The notes under the pieces were generated by a model, which worked only from the letters and a program-made list of their open reading frames with translations, did not search any database and was not told the origin of the DNA. DNA of 64,000 bases from NCBI RefSeq assembly GCF_000756385.1, contig NZ_JNFC01000067.1, positions 1 through 64,000 on the forward strand, given 5' to 3'. Origin of the DNA: Sphingopyxis sp. LC363 (lineage in GTDB: Bacteria > Pseudomonadota > Alphaproteobacteria > Sphingomonadales > Sphingomonadaceae). The position numbers were made by a program, and so were the translations under genes. The stretch's first letter is position 1, and each line of letters starts with the position of its first letter. Shown piece by piece: positions 43,392-52,818 of this stretch.

Positions 43392-43880
43392 CTATTCCGC
43401 ATCGGTCCGGCTCTGATCGAGATTCGACGCAATCCGCACAAGAATGTCCAGCAACGTCCGTTTTTCGTCGCGCGTGGCGTTCCGCCATAAGACCCTATGC
43501 AGCCCGTCCGCGGATTCTCTCAGTTGGGGCAACAACCTGTCGAGCTCCTGGGTCAGGATGAGCTGCCATGCCCGGCCGTCCGTTTTGGCTCGTCGCCTTT
43601 CCATCAATCCTTTCTCACAAAGGCCAGCGACGGCTTGACCGATCGTGGCGGATTCCAACTCTAGTCGCTTGGCAATTCCGGCCTGCGTCAACGATGGTTC
43701 GCGGAGAAGTTGTCCGATGATGCGCCACTGCGTCTGATTGAGGCCGCTCTTGGCAATCCGTGCGTCATAAGCGCGCCTCGCCCCCCGACTAATCTCGTCC
43801 ATCAAATATAGCATACGGTCGTCGTCGGTGAGGGCGCCTTCGCGAAGCCGTGGCGGCATTGTGTCGAGATTTGCGTTCAT
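43392..43880 (-). CDS. MarR-family regulator
   Basis: 162 aa from ATG 43880 (AGGCAGCGG upstream). Winged HTH: LNQTQWRIIGQLLREPSLTQ, AGIAKRLELESATIGQAVAG, LCEKGLMERRRAKTDGRAWQ. It is divergent from the EmrA-EmrB-NodT operon (spacer 43881-44011) and co-directional with the UbiB-like gene. MarR proteins beside EmrAB usually repress the pump until a lipophilic compound binds. The ligand is unknown. Confidence 0.9.
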   Translation of the reverse strand: MNANLDTMPPRLREGALTDDDRMLYLMDEISRGARRAYDARIAKSGLNQTQWRIIGQLLREPSLTQAGIAKRLELESATIGQAVAGLCEKGLMERRRAKTDGRAWQLILTQELDRLLPQLRESADGLHRVLWRNATRDEKRTLLDILVRIASNLDQSRTDAE

Positions 43881-44011
43881 ACCGCTGCCTAGTCCGTTTC
43901 GTGGGAATGCCAAAACGCAAATTACTAAACGATTTTACTAACTGGATGGAACGGTCTACGCCACGCCATGAAGCGACTTAGCACATGTCCAAAATCCTTC
44001 GAAAGAGGCAG

Positions 44012-45139
44012 ATGACCGACGAACCAAATGAGCGGGAACAGGATCGCGCGCCCGCATCCAGCCTGAAATCGCAACCCAAATTTCGCCTCATCCTCATCAT
44101 AGCCATCACTGCTGCGCTGATTGCAGGTGGTTGGTGGTATTACAGGCATGTCACCTATGGGCAGTACATGCAGTCGACCGACAACGCCTATGTCGCGGCC
44201 GACAGCGTTGTGGTTTCATCAAAAGTGGCCGGATACGTGGACGCGGTGCTCGTCTCTGAGAACGGGTGGGTCAGTCCCGGCGAGGCGCTCGTGCAACTGG
44301 ATGTGCGAGATTATAGAGCCCAGGCGCAACAGGCGCGTGCGCAGATTGCGGCGACGCTGGCCGGCGCCGACACAATCCGCTCGCAAGTAACCGAACAGGA
44401 CTCAGCGATTCGACAGGCGCGGGCCCAACTCGCCGCCAAGCGCGCGGCGCTCGACCTCGCCAATGAGCAGGTAGCGAGGTATCGCCCCCTCGCCGCGACC
44501 GGTGCGGAGCCGCGAGAAAAGCTTCAACAATATGAGACACAGGCGCAGCAAGCGCACGCCGACTTTGTTGCTGCCCAGGCAGCAGTCTCTGCCGCCAACG
44601 GTCGGAGGGCCACCTTGTTCAAACAGATCGACCAGACCGAAGCCCAAGCTGACGCGGCCCGCGCGCAGCTGGAAGCGGCCGACCTAGATGTCACATCGAC
44701 CCTGCTGCGAGCCAGCAAGGGAGGTCGCGTTGGCGATCTAACAGTAAGGGTCGGCCAATTCGTTCAGCCCGGCCAGCGATTGATGACGGTGGTTCCGGTA
44801 AACGAAATCTACGTCATCGCTAATTTCAAGGAGACGCAGGTCGGCCTTTTGCGGGCGGGGCAACCGGTCAAGCTCGAGGTCGACGCACTTCCCGACTTTG
44901 AGATTGCCGGACGCGTTGAGAGCATCTCCCCCGGAACCGGAGCAGAATTTTCAATCCTGCCGCCCGAAAACGCCACAGGGAATTTCACCAAGATTGTTCA
45001 GCGGATAACGGTTCGTATCGCGATAATAGCCTCGCCCAAAGTGCGTCGTCTGCTCGTCCCGGGCATGTCGGTTGTGGCAGTTGTCGACACGCGAAATGCT
45101 GCCGGAGAGCTGAAAGAGATCTCGAGTACCGACAAATGA
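44012..45139 (+). CDS. EmrA-type HlyD membrane fusion protein
   Basis: 375 aa from ATG 44012, chosen for AGAGGCAG upstream; ATG 43985 is an alternative. One N-terminal membrane segment (about residues 25-42) is followed by the biotinyl-lipoyl domain (QSTDNAYVAADSVVVSSKVA, GYVDAVLVSENGWVSPGEAL), a long helical hairpin (about 85-215) and the barrel region (IYVIANFKETQVGLLRAGQP). It is the periplasmic adaptor of a tripartite pump with the genes at 45136 and 46715. ATGA overlap with the transporter gene. Confidence 0.92.
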   Translation: MTDEPNEREQDRAPASSLKSQPKFRLILIIAITAALIAGGWWYYRHVTYGQYMQSTDNAYVAADSVVVSSKVAGYVDAVLVSENGWVSPGEALVQLDVRDYRAQAQQARAQIAATLAGADTIRSQVTEQDSAIRQARAQLAAKRAALDLANEQVARYRPLAATGAEPREKLQQYETQAQQAHADFVAAQAAVSAANGRRATLFKQIDQTEAQADAARAQLEAADLDVTSTLLRASKGGRVGDLTVRVGQFVQPGQRLMTVVPVNEIYVIANFKETQVGLLRAGQPVKLEVDALPDFEIAGRVESISPGTGAEFSILPPENATGNFTKIVQRITVRIAIIASPKVRRLLVPGMSVVAVVDTRNAAGELKEISSTDK

Positions 45140-46707
45140 CCGCCGAGTTGGCATCGAACAGCGCCTCTGGTACTCCGACTGCAGACAGGCGGAATGCCGA
45201 TATCACCGCGTGGATAGCGGTCGCAGCGGGCGCACTTGGCGCCATGCTCGCAACACTCGATATCTCTATCGTCAATTCCGCGCTTCCGGTGATCCAGGGC
45301 GAAATCGGAGCCAGCGGCACCGAGGGAACCTGGATTGCCACCGCATTTCTCGTAGCCGAAATCGTGGTAATTCCGCTTAGCGCCTGGCTTGAACGCCTTT
45401 TTGGACTGCGAAATCTGCTCATCATTGCGGTTTCCGCGTTCACCGGCTTTTCAATTCTTTGCGGTATGGCGACCGACCTCACGACCATGATCATCGGTCG
45501 CACGGGTCAGGGTTTCATGGGTGGTGCGCTGATACCGACTGCGATGACCATCGTGGCGAAAAGATTGCCGCCCCATCAACAGCCGATCGGCATGGCGCTG
45601 TTCGGCATGACAGTGATTCTGGGTCCGGTCATGGGGCCGCTGATCGGTGGCTGGCTGACCGAAAATTTGAGCTGGCACTATGCCTTCTTTGTCAATGTTC
45701 CAATCTGCGCTGTGCTGCTGCTGCTGCTATTCGTCGGGCTTCCTCACGAAGAGCCGAAGTGGGAGTATCTGACCGATGCTGATTGGGCGGGCATTGCCGG
45801 CCTGATTCTGGGGTTGGGCGCTTTGACTGTGTTGCTTGAGGAGGGGCATCGCGAGGAATGGTTTGAATCCGCTCTTATTCGCTGGCTGGCCCTCATTGCC
45901 GTCATCGGTTTCGCTTCACTGATCTACGGGCAGCTGAATGCGTCCAAGCCCGTCCTGAAACTCCGCCTCCTTCTCAATCGCCAATTCGGAAGCGTTGCGG
46001 TGATGGCTCTCGCCTTGGGAATGGTGATGTATGGTTCGACCTACGTCATTCCCCAATTTCTTGCGATCATATCGGATTATAACGCTTTTCAAACCGGGCT
46101 CGTTATATTTTGGATGGGTATTCCGGCCTTTGTGCTTATGCCGATCCTGCCCTTAATGATCCGTAGGCTCCACATCCGCATTGCCGTCGGAGTCGCAATG
46201 CTTCTGATGGCGGCCAGCTGTTTCGTCAGCATAAGCCTCACCGCGGAATCCGGGGGCGCCGTATTCATCGAAAGCCAGCTTATTCGGGGTGTTGGCATGA
46301 TTCTGTCCATGATGTTCCTGAACCAGGCTACCGTAGCCTCAGTGGCAAATACAGATGCTGGCGATGCCTCCGGTATTTTTAACGCCGCTCGAAATCTCGG
46401 AGGATCTTTCGCTTTGGCCGGACTGGCTTCGTTTCAGGACCAGCGGATCTGGCACCATAGCCGGCGCATGGAAGAAACGCTGAATGCCAACAGTGTTTCG
46501 CTCCAGATTTATCTTGATGAACTCGCGAAAAGCTTCGGCGGGATGGAGGGTGCCATGTCGATGCTAGGCCGGACCATCCAGCGGGACGCGTTCGTAATGA
46601 CCTACAATGATGTGTTCTTGGCGATGGGCGTCCTAACCTTGATGACCGTTCCTTTGGTCATCTTTTTGAAGCCGCTTCCCAGGAATGTTTCCCTTTCGAT
46701 GCACTGA
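45136..46707 (+). CDS. EmrB/QacA-type DHA2 MFS drug exporter
   Basis: 523 aa from ATG 45136. Fourteen membrane segments are expected. Motif C-like GPVMGPLIGGWLTENLSWHY and the N-terminal MLATLDISIVNSALPVIQGE are typical for DHA2 proton-drug antiporters. It would export hydrophobic toxins together with the adaptor and the outer-membrane factor. Seven bases separate its stop from the NodT gene. Regulation by the divergent MarR gene is likely. Confidence 0.93.
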   Translation: MTAELASNSASGTPTADRRNADITAWIAVAAGALGAMLATLDISIVNSALPVIQGEIGASGTEGTWIATAFLVAEIVVIPLSAWLERLFGLRNLLIIAVSAFTGFSILCGMATDLTTMIIGRTGQGFMGGALIPTAMTIVAKRLPPHQQPIGMALFGMTVILGPVMGPLIGGWLTENLSWHYAFFVNVPICAVLLLLLFVGLPHEEPKWEYLTDADWAGIAGLILGLGALTVLLEEGHREEWFESALIRWLALIAVIGFASLIYGQLNASKPVLKLRLLLNRQFGSVAVMALALGMVMYGSTYVIPQFLAIISDYNAFQTGLVIFWMGIPAFVLMPILPLMIRRLHIRIAVGVAMLLMAASCFVSISLTAESGGAVFIESQLIRGVGMILSMMFLNQATVASVANTDAGDASGIFNAARNLGGSFALAGLASFQDQRIWHHSRRMEETLNANSVSLQIYLDELAKSFGGMEGAMSMLGRTIQRDAFVMTYNDVFLAMGVLTLMTVPLVIFLKPLPRNVSLSMH

Positions 46708-46714
46708 GCCTGAT

Positions 46715-48178
46715 ATGATAAAAAAATCTGTAATATCGCTTCTCGCCTCGTTTCTGCTGGCCGGTTGTGTCGCGGGCCCAGACTACGCCGGGCCTCCAGA
46801 AGTATTCTCGGCGAACCGAAATGACGGCTTTGTCCGTGCCGGCGGTAACGTCAGCGATGCCGAGCCCGAGCTGGCAGATTGGTGGCTCCTTTTGAACGAT
46901 CCGGAATTGAACAGGCTTATCGAGGCCGCGTTATCGGACAATCCTTCGCTTCAGGCTGCGCAAGCGCGGATCGCGCAGGCGCGGGCATCCGTGAGACAGG
47001 AGAAGGCCGGAAGATTTCCGACGCTTGGAACCCAGGCGACGGCTATTCAGGGCCGCTTGCCGGGCCTTGATATTCAGAACAGTGCCCCGCCTTCGGCGAG
47101 CGCGCCTGTTAGTCCGCAGGGACAGGCGGATGATAGCCTCAGTGTCTACAATCTCGGGCTCAACGCTAACTGGGAGCTGGATTTCGCAGGAGGAACGCAG
47201 CGACGGATCGAGGCCGGCAACGCTCAGGCAGCGGCAGCGGTTGCCAATGTGGAGGATGCCAAGGTCCAGCTGACCGCCGAAGTCGCCAATGCCTATGTCA
47301 ACCTGCGCGAGGCCCAGTTTCGAGCCAAAGCGTACCGAACCGAGTGCGAGTTGCAGCATCAAATCCTCTCGCTAACCTATCAACGGTATCAGCAAGGCGT
47401 TTTGCCCCTGTTCCCTCTCGGCAATGCAAATGCCGAGCTCGAGTTGCTCAAGTCTCAGCTCGCCGAGGCCGAAGCTGACACGGCGGTATTGCTCGATGCG
47501 CTTGCCATTTTAGCTGGGCAGATCCCAGGGACAACGGACGAAGCGCTGAAACAGATCTTCGATGTTCCCCTCCCGCCGGAACAGGTCGCGGTGGGCGACC
47601 CCTCAAACCTTGTCGCACGTCGGCCCGACATCCGCGCGGCCGAACGCAGCCTGGCGGCAGCAACGGCTCGGATCGGTGTTGCGGAGGCCGCACGATTTCC
47701 GAAGCTGTCATTCATGGGAATCTTGGGACTTGGCGGAACGTCGCCAGACGATCTCTTTGATGTGAGCAACCCGTCAATTCTCGCTATTCCGCAGCTGCAG
47801 TGGAACTTCCTCGATTTCGGAAGGGTCGATGCCTCGGTCGATCAGGCGAGCGCCGCCCGTGCCGAGGCGGTTGCCAACTATCGACAGACAGTGCTTTCTG
47901 CACTTCAGGACGCCGAGCGCGCGTTGTCGCGCTTTGGCCAGCAGCGCTCTGCCCTGGTGGCGTTCGCGCAGATCAAGTCCCAGGCAGATGGCGCAGCCGA
48001 TCTTGATCGACAACGATTTGCCGGCGGAGTGATCTCGCGCGCTGACCTAAATCGCACGCTTCGCAAACAGGAGCAGGCGGCAACCGACCTCGTCCGGGGA
48101 AAGGCGGCGCTCACGCTGTCATGGATCGCCCTGCAAAAATCACTCGGCCTGGGATGGCAAATGCAAGCAAAGATTTAA
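46715..48178 (+). CDS. NodT-family outer-membrane efflux lipoprotein
   Basis: 487 aa from ATG 46715. A lipobox LLAGC at about residues 13-17 makes it an outer-membrane lipoprotein. The two OEP repeats are present: DWWLLLNDPELNRLIEAAL, LVARRPDIRAAERSLAAATA, RIGVAEAARFPKLS and PQLQWNFLDFGRVDASVDQA. It is the outer-membrane channel of the EmrAB pump encoded just upstream and the last gene of the operon. Confidence 0.92.
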   Translation: MIKKSVISLLASFLLAGCVAGPDYAGPPEVFSANRNDGFVRAGGNVSDAEPELADWWLLLNDPELNRLIEAALSDNPSLQAAQARIAQARASVRQEKAGRFPTLGTQATAIQGRLPGLDIQNSAPPSASAPVSPQGQADDSLSVYNLGLNANWELDFAGGTQRRIEAGNAQAAAAVANVEDAKVQLTAEVANAYVNLREAQFRAKAYRTECELQHQILSLTYQRYQQGVLPLFPLGNANAELELLKSQLAEAEADTAVLLDALAILAGQIPGTTDEALKQIFDVPLPPEQVAVGDPSNLVARRPDIRAAERSLAAATARIGVAEAARFPKLSFMGILGLGGTSPDDLFDVSNPSILAIPQLQWNFLDFGRVDASVDQASAARAEAVANYRQTVLSALQDAERALSRFGQQRSALVAFAQIKSQADGAADLDRQRFAGGVISRADLNRTLRKQEQAATDLVRGKAALTLSWIALQKSLGLGWQMQAKI

Positions 48179-48533
48179 TGTCACCTACGAGTGTTGTTAA
48201 TATAAACTCCAAGGTGCGATATCGGTTCAGAAAGAATCTCATAGGGATTTCACCTGACAATTTTATCTAACCTTAGCAAGAGTATCCTGTGCTTATTCAA
48301 ACGATCTGTCGGCCGATTTGTGCGCAGCATACTCCTTGCAAGCGACCTGATATAACGCTACGCTGACGTCTACATAATGTCATTGAGGCAAGGCGCGATG
48401 TGTGGATCGGCATGGTTAAATGTGTGGGGTCAGTGGTCCCGCTTGCTGGCATGATCCGCTCGACGACGGGCTATGGGAGAGGAAGTTGCCACGGGCGATC
48501 CGCTCTCCCGACACCGGTTGGAGACTTGCTGCG
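48179..48533. other. Intergenic region before the Mla-type operon
   Basis: About 355 bp. The left part (48179-48400) is AT-rich (AACCTTAGCAAGAGTATCC) and could hold the promoter of the lipid transport operon. An in-frame extension of the permease to 48420 is possible, but there is no good SD there. No RNA gene was recognised. Confidence 0.45.
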
Positions 48534-49634
48534 ATGAATGCGCGCACAGCACCGAACATCTTCGTTCGCGAAGGAGATGGCATTTCAACGTTGGTCGTTG
48601 AAGGTGACTGGACAGCGATTTCGATCGCAGGCCTTTCCGGGCATGTTCTGAGTCCCTCGAACCTCTCCTTCTCAAGCGACTTCGGAAACCTGGGAAGGAT
48701 AGACAGCGCAGGCGCGCTCGCCATCCTGACTCTCGCACCCAATGCGGCATTTACCGCAGACCTGCCCGCCAATCTTGCTGATCTGTTCGCGCTGGTGGGC
48801 TCGGCCATGGCCGACCGCGATGTCCCGTCTATCAAAACTCCCCCATTTCACGTGCGTCTTGGCCAAAAAGTTTATCGAGCTGTCCAGGAAATCGGCGCAA
48901 GCGCTCGATTTCTCGGGCAACTTGAGGTGGCGCTCATGAAATCTCTTGCACATCCCAAAAGGATGCGACTGATCGCACTGGCGTCGTCAATTCAGAAGGC
49001 CGGCTTCGATGCGCTGCCACTCATAGCGATCATGACATTCTTTATCGGCGCAGTAGTGGCTCTCATAGGAAGCGATCTGCTCAAGACATTGGGTGCATCG
49101 GAACTGGTCGTCGAACTGGTTGGCATATCCGTCCTCCGCGAGTTCGGCGTCCTCATTCCCGCGATACTACTTGCCGGTCGGTCCGCTTCCACTTTCGCGG
49201 CCCAGATCGGCGCAATGCGAATGAATCAAGAGACGCAGGCAATGAAGGTGATGGGCATCGACCTGTTCGACGCGCTGGTTGTGCCACGCGTATTGGCATT
49301 GCTTGTAATTATGCCCCTCCTGGCGATTGTTGCCATGCTGGCTGGGTTGGCCGGCGGGCTTGTCGTCAGCTGGGGCATACTCGACGTGAGCCCGACATAT
49401 TTCGCCGAACGACTCTCGGCTGCGGTCGATATCCGACACTTCTGGGTTGGAATGGCAAAAGTACCGGTGCTGGCCATTGTGATTGCGCTTGCCGGATGTC
49501 GCCACGGCCTTTCGGTACGCGGAGATGTTGAGGATCTGGGCGGGCGGGTGACCGTCGCCGTTGTCCAAGCGCTATTCGCAATCATCCTTCTGGATGCCGC
49601 CTTTGCAATTCTCTTCAACGTGCTCGAAATATGA
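48534..49634 (+). CDS. Mla/Ttg2-type ABC transporter permease (MlaE family)
   Basis: 366 aa from ATG 48534; the in-frame ATG at 48420 is judged less likely. An N-terminal STAS-like region (STLVVEGDWTAISIAGLSGH, LGRIDSAGALAIL) is fused to a MlaE domain with about five membrane segments (AGFDALPLIAIMTFFIGAVV, ELVGISVLREFGVLIPAILL, MRMNQETQAMKVMGIDLFDA). It forms the inner-membrane part of a lipid/solvent-tolerance ABC system with the next three genes. ATGA overlap with the ATPase gene. Confidence 0.9.
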   Translation: MNARTAPNIFVREGDGISTLVVEGDWTAISIAGLSGHVLSPSNLSFSSDFGNLGRIDSAGALAILTLAPNAAFTADLPANLADLFALVGSAMADRDVPSIKTPPFHVRLGQKVYRAVQEIGASARFLGQLEVALMKSLAHPKRMRLIALASSIQKAGFDALPLIAIMTFFIGAVVALIGSDLLKTLGASELVVELVGISVLREFGVLIPAILLAGRSASTFAAQIGAMRMNQETQAMKVMGIDLFDALVVPRVLALLVIMPLLAIVAMLAGLAGGLVVSWGILDVSPTYFAERLSAAVDIRHFWVGMAKVPVLAIVIALAGCRHGLSVRGDVEDLGGRVTVAVVQALFAIILLDAAFAILFNVLEI

Positions 49635-50398
49635 TTTGCGATCCGGACGTCGTTATTCGGGTGGAGAATCTTAAAACCCGATTTGGCGATCACATTATCC
49701 ACCAGGATTTGAACCTAGAAGTCCATCGTGGCGAGATTCTTGGTGTCGTCGGAGGGTCCGGTAGTGGAAAATCCGTCCTGATGAACACCATTTTGGGCCT
49801 GATTGCGCCTAGCCATGGGACAATCGAAATCTTTCAGAAAAAAATTGGGAGTCGCTTTGATCGTACGGAAATTAATCACCGAATTGGCGTCATGTTTCAA
49901 AATGGCGCGCTTTTTTCTTCTCTTAGTGTGCAAGAAAATGTCGAGGCTCCTCTCATCGAACATACCCGTCTTAGAGAGCCGTGGCTCGAGGCCGTGGCTC
50001 TGATGAAAATCGGCCTTGTCGGACTCGATGCCGAGGTGGGCCGGCAAATGCCCGCTGAACTTTCAGGCGGAATGCGAAAACGTGTAAGCGTAGCGAGGGC
50101 CTTGGCGCTCGATCCAGAATTGCTGTTCCTTGACGAACCCACTTCGGGCCTCGACCCGATCGCAGCCGCGGAATTTGACCAGCTGATACGGACGCTGAGC
50201 GACACGCTGGGGCTTACTGTCGTGATGGTGACCCATGATCTCGACAGCCTGTATTCCATCAGCGACCGCGTGGCCGTGGTTGCGGATCAGAAAATTGTCG
50301 AGGTTTCGCCAATCGCGGAACTTGAGAGGTCTGACCATCCTTGGATCAGGGCGTTTTTGGGAGGGCGGGCGGAGCGCGCCAAGGAAAGGAACCGCTAA
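49631..50398 (+). CDS. Mla/Ttg2-type ABC transporter ATPase (MlaF family)
   Basis: 255 aa from ATG 49631. Walker A GGSGSGKS (41-48), Q-loop GVMFQNGALFSSLSV, signature LSGGMRK (144-150), Walker B LLFLDEP (164-170) and the H-loop VMVTHDLDSL. The insertion with ENVEAPLIEHT is typical of MlaF/MkL. It powers phospholipid transfer by the permease. One-base overlap (TAATG) with the MCE gene. Confidence 0.93.
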   Translation: MICDPDVVIRVENLKTRFGDHIIHQDLNLEVHRGEILGVVGGSGSGKSVLMNTILGLIAPSHGTIEIFQKKIGSRFDRTEINHRIGVMFQNGALFSSLSVQENVEAPLIEHTRLREPWLEAVALMKIGLVGLDAEVGRQMPAELSGGMRKRVSVARALALDPELLFLDEPTSGLDPIAAAEFDQLIRTLSDTLGLTVVMVTHDLDSLYSISDRVAVVADQKIVEVSPIAELERSDHPWIRAFLGGRAERAKERNR

Positions 50399-51306
50399 TG
50401 GAACGCGACGCGAACTACGGTCTGATTGGGGGCCTGACGCTGGCTCTGCTAGCGGCGGCTTTCGGCTTCATCCTCTGGCTCGGTCAATCCCAATTCGCGC
50501 GTGATTTCGACGAGTATCGGATCATTTTCGATGGTCCTGTCCGCGGGCTGAGCGAGGGAGGCGAGGTGCAGTTCAACGGAATTCCGGTGGGAGAAATCAC
50601 GCGTATTAGTCTTGATCCCAGAAATCCAAACAGGGTGCTTGCAGGAGTGCGCCTGCGCGAGGATACGCCTGTGCGCGTCGATTCTACCGCCGCGACGGAG
50701 TCGCAAGGCATAACCGGCGGAAGCTACATCCAGATCAGTGCGGGGACGCCCTCTAAGCCGTTGTTGAAGGAGGTTTCCAAGGAAGCGCTCCCAGTGATTA
50801 AGGCGGAAAAAAGTTCGCTACAATCCCTGATGGATGGAGGTGGCGCATTGTTGGCGGATGCTTCGCAGGCCCTGGAAAGGGTCAACCGGACCTTGTCCGA
50901 CGAGAATATCGAAAATGTTTCGGCTGCTATTGCGAATGTAACAGCTACCACGGCGGAATTGCGATCTAGTCGCGGAATGTTCAGCAAGGCTGAACAAGCG
51001 TTTGCACGCCTGGACCGGGCGGCGGCCGATATCGAGGCCGCGGCCGCATCGGCGCGCACGGCGATCGATGGCGACGGTCGCAAGACGTTTGCCGATGTCT
51101 CGGCAGCCGCTCGAGATCTTCGAGAGGGGATCGCCGAGGCGAGGGTGGTCATTCACAGGCTTGATGACGCCGCGAGTGGATTGGCGGCGCCCGACGGCTC
51201 CGGGATTGCTGCAACTTTGAAATCGCTCGATAGCGCGGCGCAGGAAATCGAGCAGCTCGCCGGCCAGCTACGACGGACCCCTCGTGAAAGGAAGCTCCCC
51301 CAATGA
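50398..51306 (+). CDS. MCE-domain substrate-binding protein (MlaD family)
   Basis: 302 aa from ATG 50398. One N-terminal membrane helix (YGLIGGLTLALLAAAFGFIL) is followed by the MCE domain (YRIIFDGPVRGLSEGGEVQF, NGIPVGEITRISLDPRNPNR, ATESQGITGGSYIQISAG) and a helical C-terminal tail that is longer than in E. coli MlaD. It is anchored in the inner membrane and carries lipid across the periplasm. ATGA overlap with the lipoprotein gene. Confidence 0.92.
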   Translation: MERDANYGLIGGLTLALLAAAFGFILWLGQSQFARDFDEYRIIFDGPVRGLSEGGEVQFNGIPVGEITRISLDPRNPNRVLAGVRLREDTPVRVDSTAATESQGITGGSYIQISAGTPSKPLLKEVSKEALPVIKAEKSSLQSLMDGGGALLADASQALERVNRTLSDENIENVSAAIANVTATTAELRSSRGMFSKAEQAFARLDRAAADIEAAAASARTAIDGDGRKTFADVSAAARDLREGIAEARVVIHRLDDAASGLAAPDGSGIAATLKSLDSAAQEIEQLAGQLRRTPRERKLPQ

Positions 51307-51914
51307 AAACGATCTCTGCAAGAATGTTTTTGCTGATGGGCGCGCTAATTTGCCTTTCTGGTTGCGGGAATATTCTGGGAACTGGCGGCAAATCGACGTT
51401 GTACCGGATCAGTAGCACGCCCGTACCGGAGCGTGAAATTGCACGACAGTGGATTCCGGTGTATATTACGCGACCGACGCTTCCGCCTGGGGCCGATGGA
51501 GACAGGATCCTCACGATCGAGAATCGCGAAGTCACGTATCTGGCCAAAGCACGGTGGATGAGGCCTGCGCCCGAGATGATCCGCGAGGCTATTGCCGGAA
51601 GCGTAGCGCGCAAAATCGATCACGCATATATCCCTGTCCAGAGCGTTGCTTCCGATCATTACGTCCTATCCGCACGGCTTTCTTCTTTTGCAGCCTATTA
51701 CGACCAGGGGCCCGACGCGGCCCCGATCATTCGCATCGCCGCGCAAGTGGAACTAAGCCGATCCAAAGAATCGGAACCACTGGCAGTCACGCGCATCGTC
51801 CTTGATAGGTCAGCAAGTGCAAATAGCGTTTCGAGTATCGTCGAAGCCTTTGATCGCGCGAGCCTTGAAATGGCCGACGAAATCGCGAGTTGGACGGCTG
51901 CGGCGATCAACTAG
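51303..51914 (+). CDS. ABC-type transport auxiliary lipoprotein (PqiC-like)
   Basis: 203 aa from ATG 51303. The signal peptide has a lipobox LSGC at residues 18-21. The mature part has the PqiC/ABC-auxiliary pattern (ARQWIPVYITRPTLPPGADG, TYLAKARWMRPAPEMIREAI, HYVLSARLSSFAAYYDQGPD). It is an outer-membrane lipoprotein that assists MCE systems and the last gene of the lipid transport operon. Convergent with the TetR gene. Confidence 0.87.
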   Translation: MKTISARMFLLMGALICLSGCGNILGTGGKSTLYRISSTPVPEREIARQWIPVYITRPTLPPGADGDRILTIENREVTYLAKARWMRPAPEMIREAIAGSVARKIDHAYIPVQSVASDHYVLSARLSSFAAYYDQGPDAAPIIRIAAQVELSRSKESEPLAVTRIVLDRSASANSVSSIVEAFDRASLEMADEIASWTAAAIN

Positions 51915-51973
51915 CGTGAAGCCAATGGAAACTTAGTCGGGACAACGGCCCAGCCCAAGATGAAGCGGGAATG

Positions 51974-52651
51974 TTATGGGTGGCTCCCCTTCAGGGAGGG
52001 GCGGCAGCCGTACACAAATAGATCGACAGCTTGCCTCATTCGGGCTGAAGAGGTTTCATTGTGACTGGTCACTCCCACTCCAAGAGCGGCCCGACGAAAA
52101 GGTGACAAAATGACGCTGGAGATAAACTGCTCCGCAGCAAAATTCGCGTCTGACACCCTGATTTCTCCCCTCTCCTCGGCTTTGCGCAAGACCTCTGCCA
52201 CCAATCTCGTCGTGCGTCCTACGCCGAATTCGTAAAGGTTTCGCGCTAAAGCGGGAAAACGTGCAGCCTCAGCCATTACAACGCGTTCCAACGCGACGTG
52301 AATGTCGGTAAGCATCCAGGATAGCAGTTCATCGGACAGCTCTTCAAGCTCGAGCCGAACGTCGCCATGTTCGGGAACGTGCTGTTCAAGGAAGGAGAGC
52401 CGATCCTCGATTTCCATGAGTATTGCCGCTTCGAAAAGCAGCTTTTTGTCCCCGTAACGGGCGTACAACGTGCGCTTGGAGATGCCTGCTTTTGCAGCAA
52501 TCCGTTCAGCCGTTGAACGACCGAATCCGTCGGCAAAGAAGACATCGCGGGCGACACGGAGAATTTTCCTCGAAAGTGCTTGCGAGGCTTGTCGAGTGGG
52601 CCTCCCTGTTCGTCCGGAAGCTGGTTCTTTGGTTTTTTGGGTCGACGCCAT
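51974..52651 (-). CDS. TetR-family regulator
   Basis: 225 aa from ATG 52651. The N-terminal HTH (RKILRVARDVFFADGFGRST, AERIAAKAGISKRTLYARYG, DKKLLFEAAI) is classic TetR. The C-terminal ligand domain belongs to the AefR-like group (ALERVVMAEAARFPALARNL, FISSVILSPFRRAALG). It is convergent with the lipid transporter operon; its target could be that operon or its own promoter. Confidence 0.9.
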   Translation of the reverse strand: MASTQKTKEPASGRTGRPTRQASQALSRKILRVARDVFFADGFGRSTAERIAAKAGISKRTLYARYGDKKLLFEAAILMEIEDRLSFLEQHVPEHGDVRLELEELSDELLSWMLTDIHVALERVVMAEAARFPALARNLYEFGVGRTTRLVAEVLRKAEERGEIRVSDANFAAEQFISSVILSPFRRAALGVGVTSHNETSSARMRQAVDLFVYGCRPSLKGSHP

Positions 52652-52818
52652 GCCTCATCTTGGCCATACCTTGACCGCGCTGCAAGCGTAGAGCGCTTTG
52701 CCTTGGACAGCCCGACCGAGATTGCCCGGGCTTATGCAAGACTCACGAGGCCCGCTGAAATTATCCCGCCTGAAAGGATCGCTGCCATTCGCACGGAATG
52801 GACGCAGTGTGATCTCAT

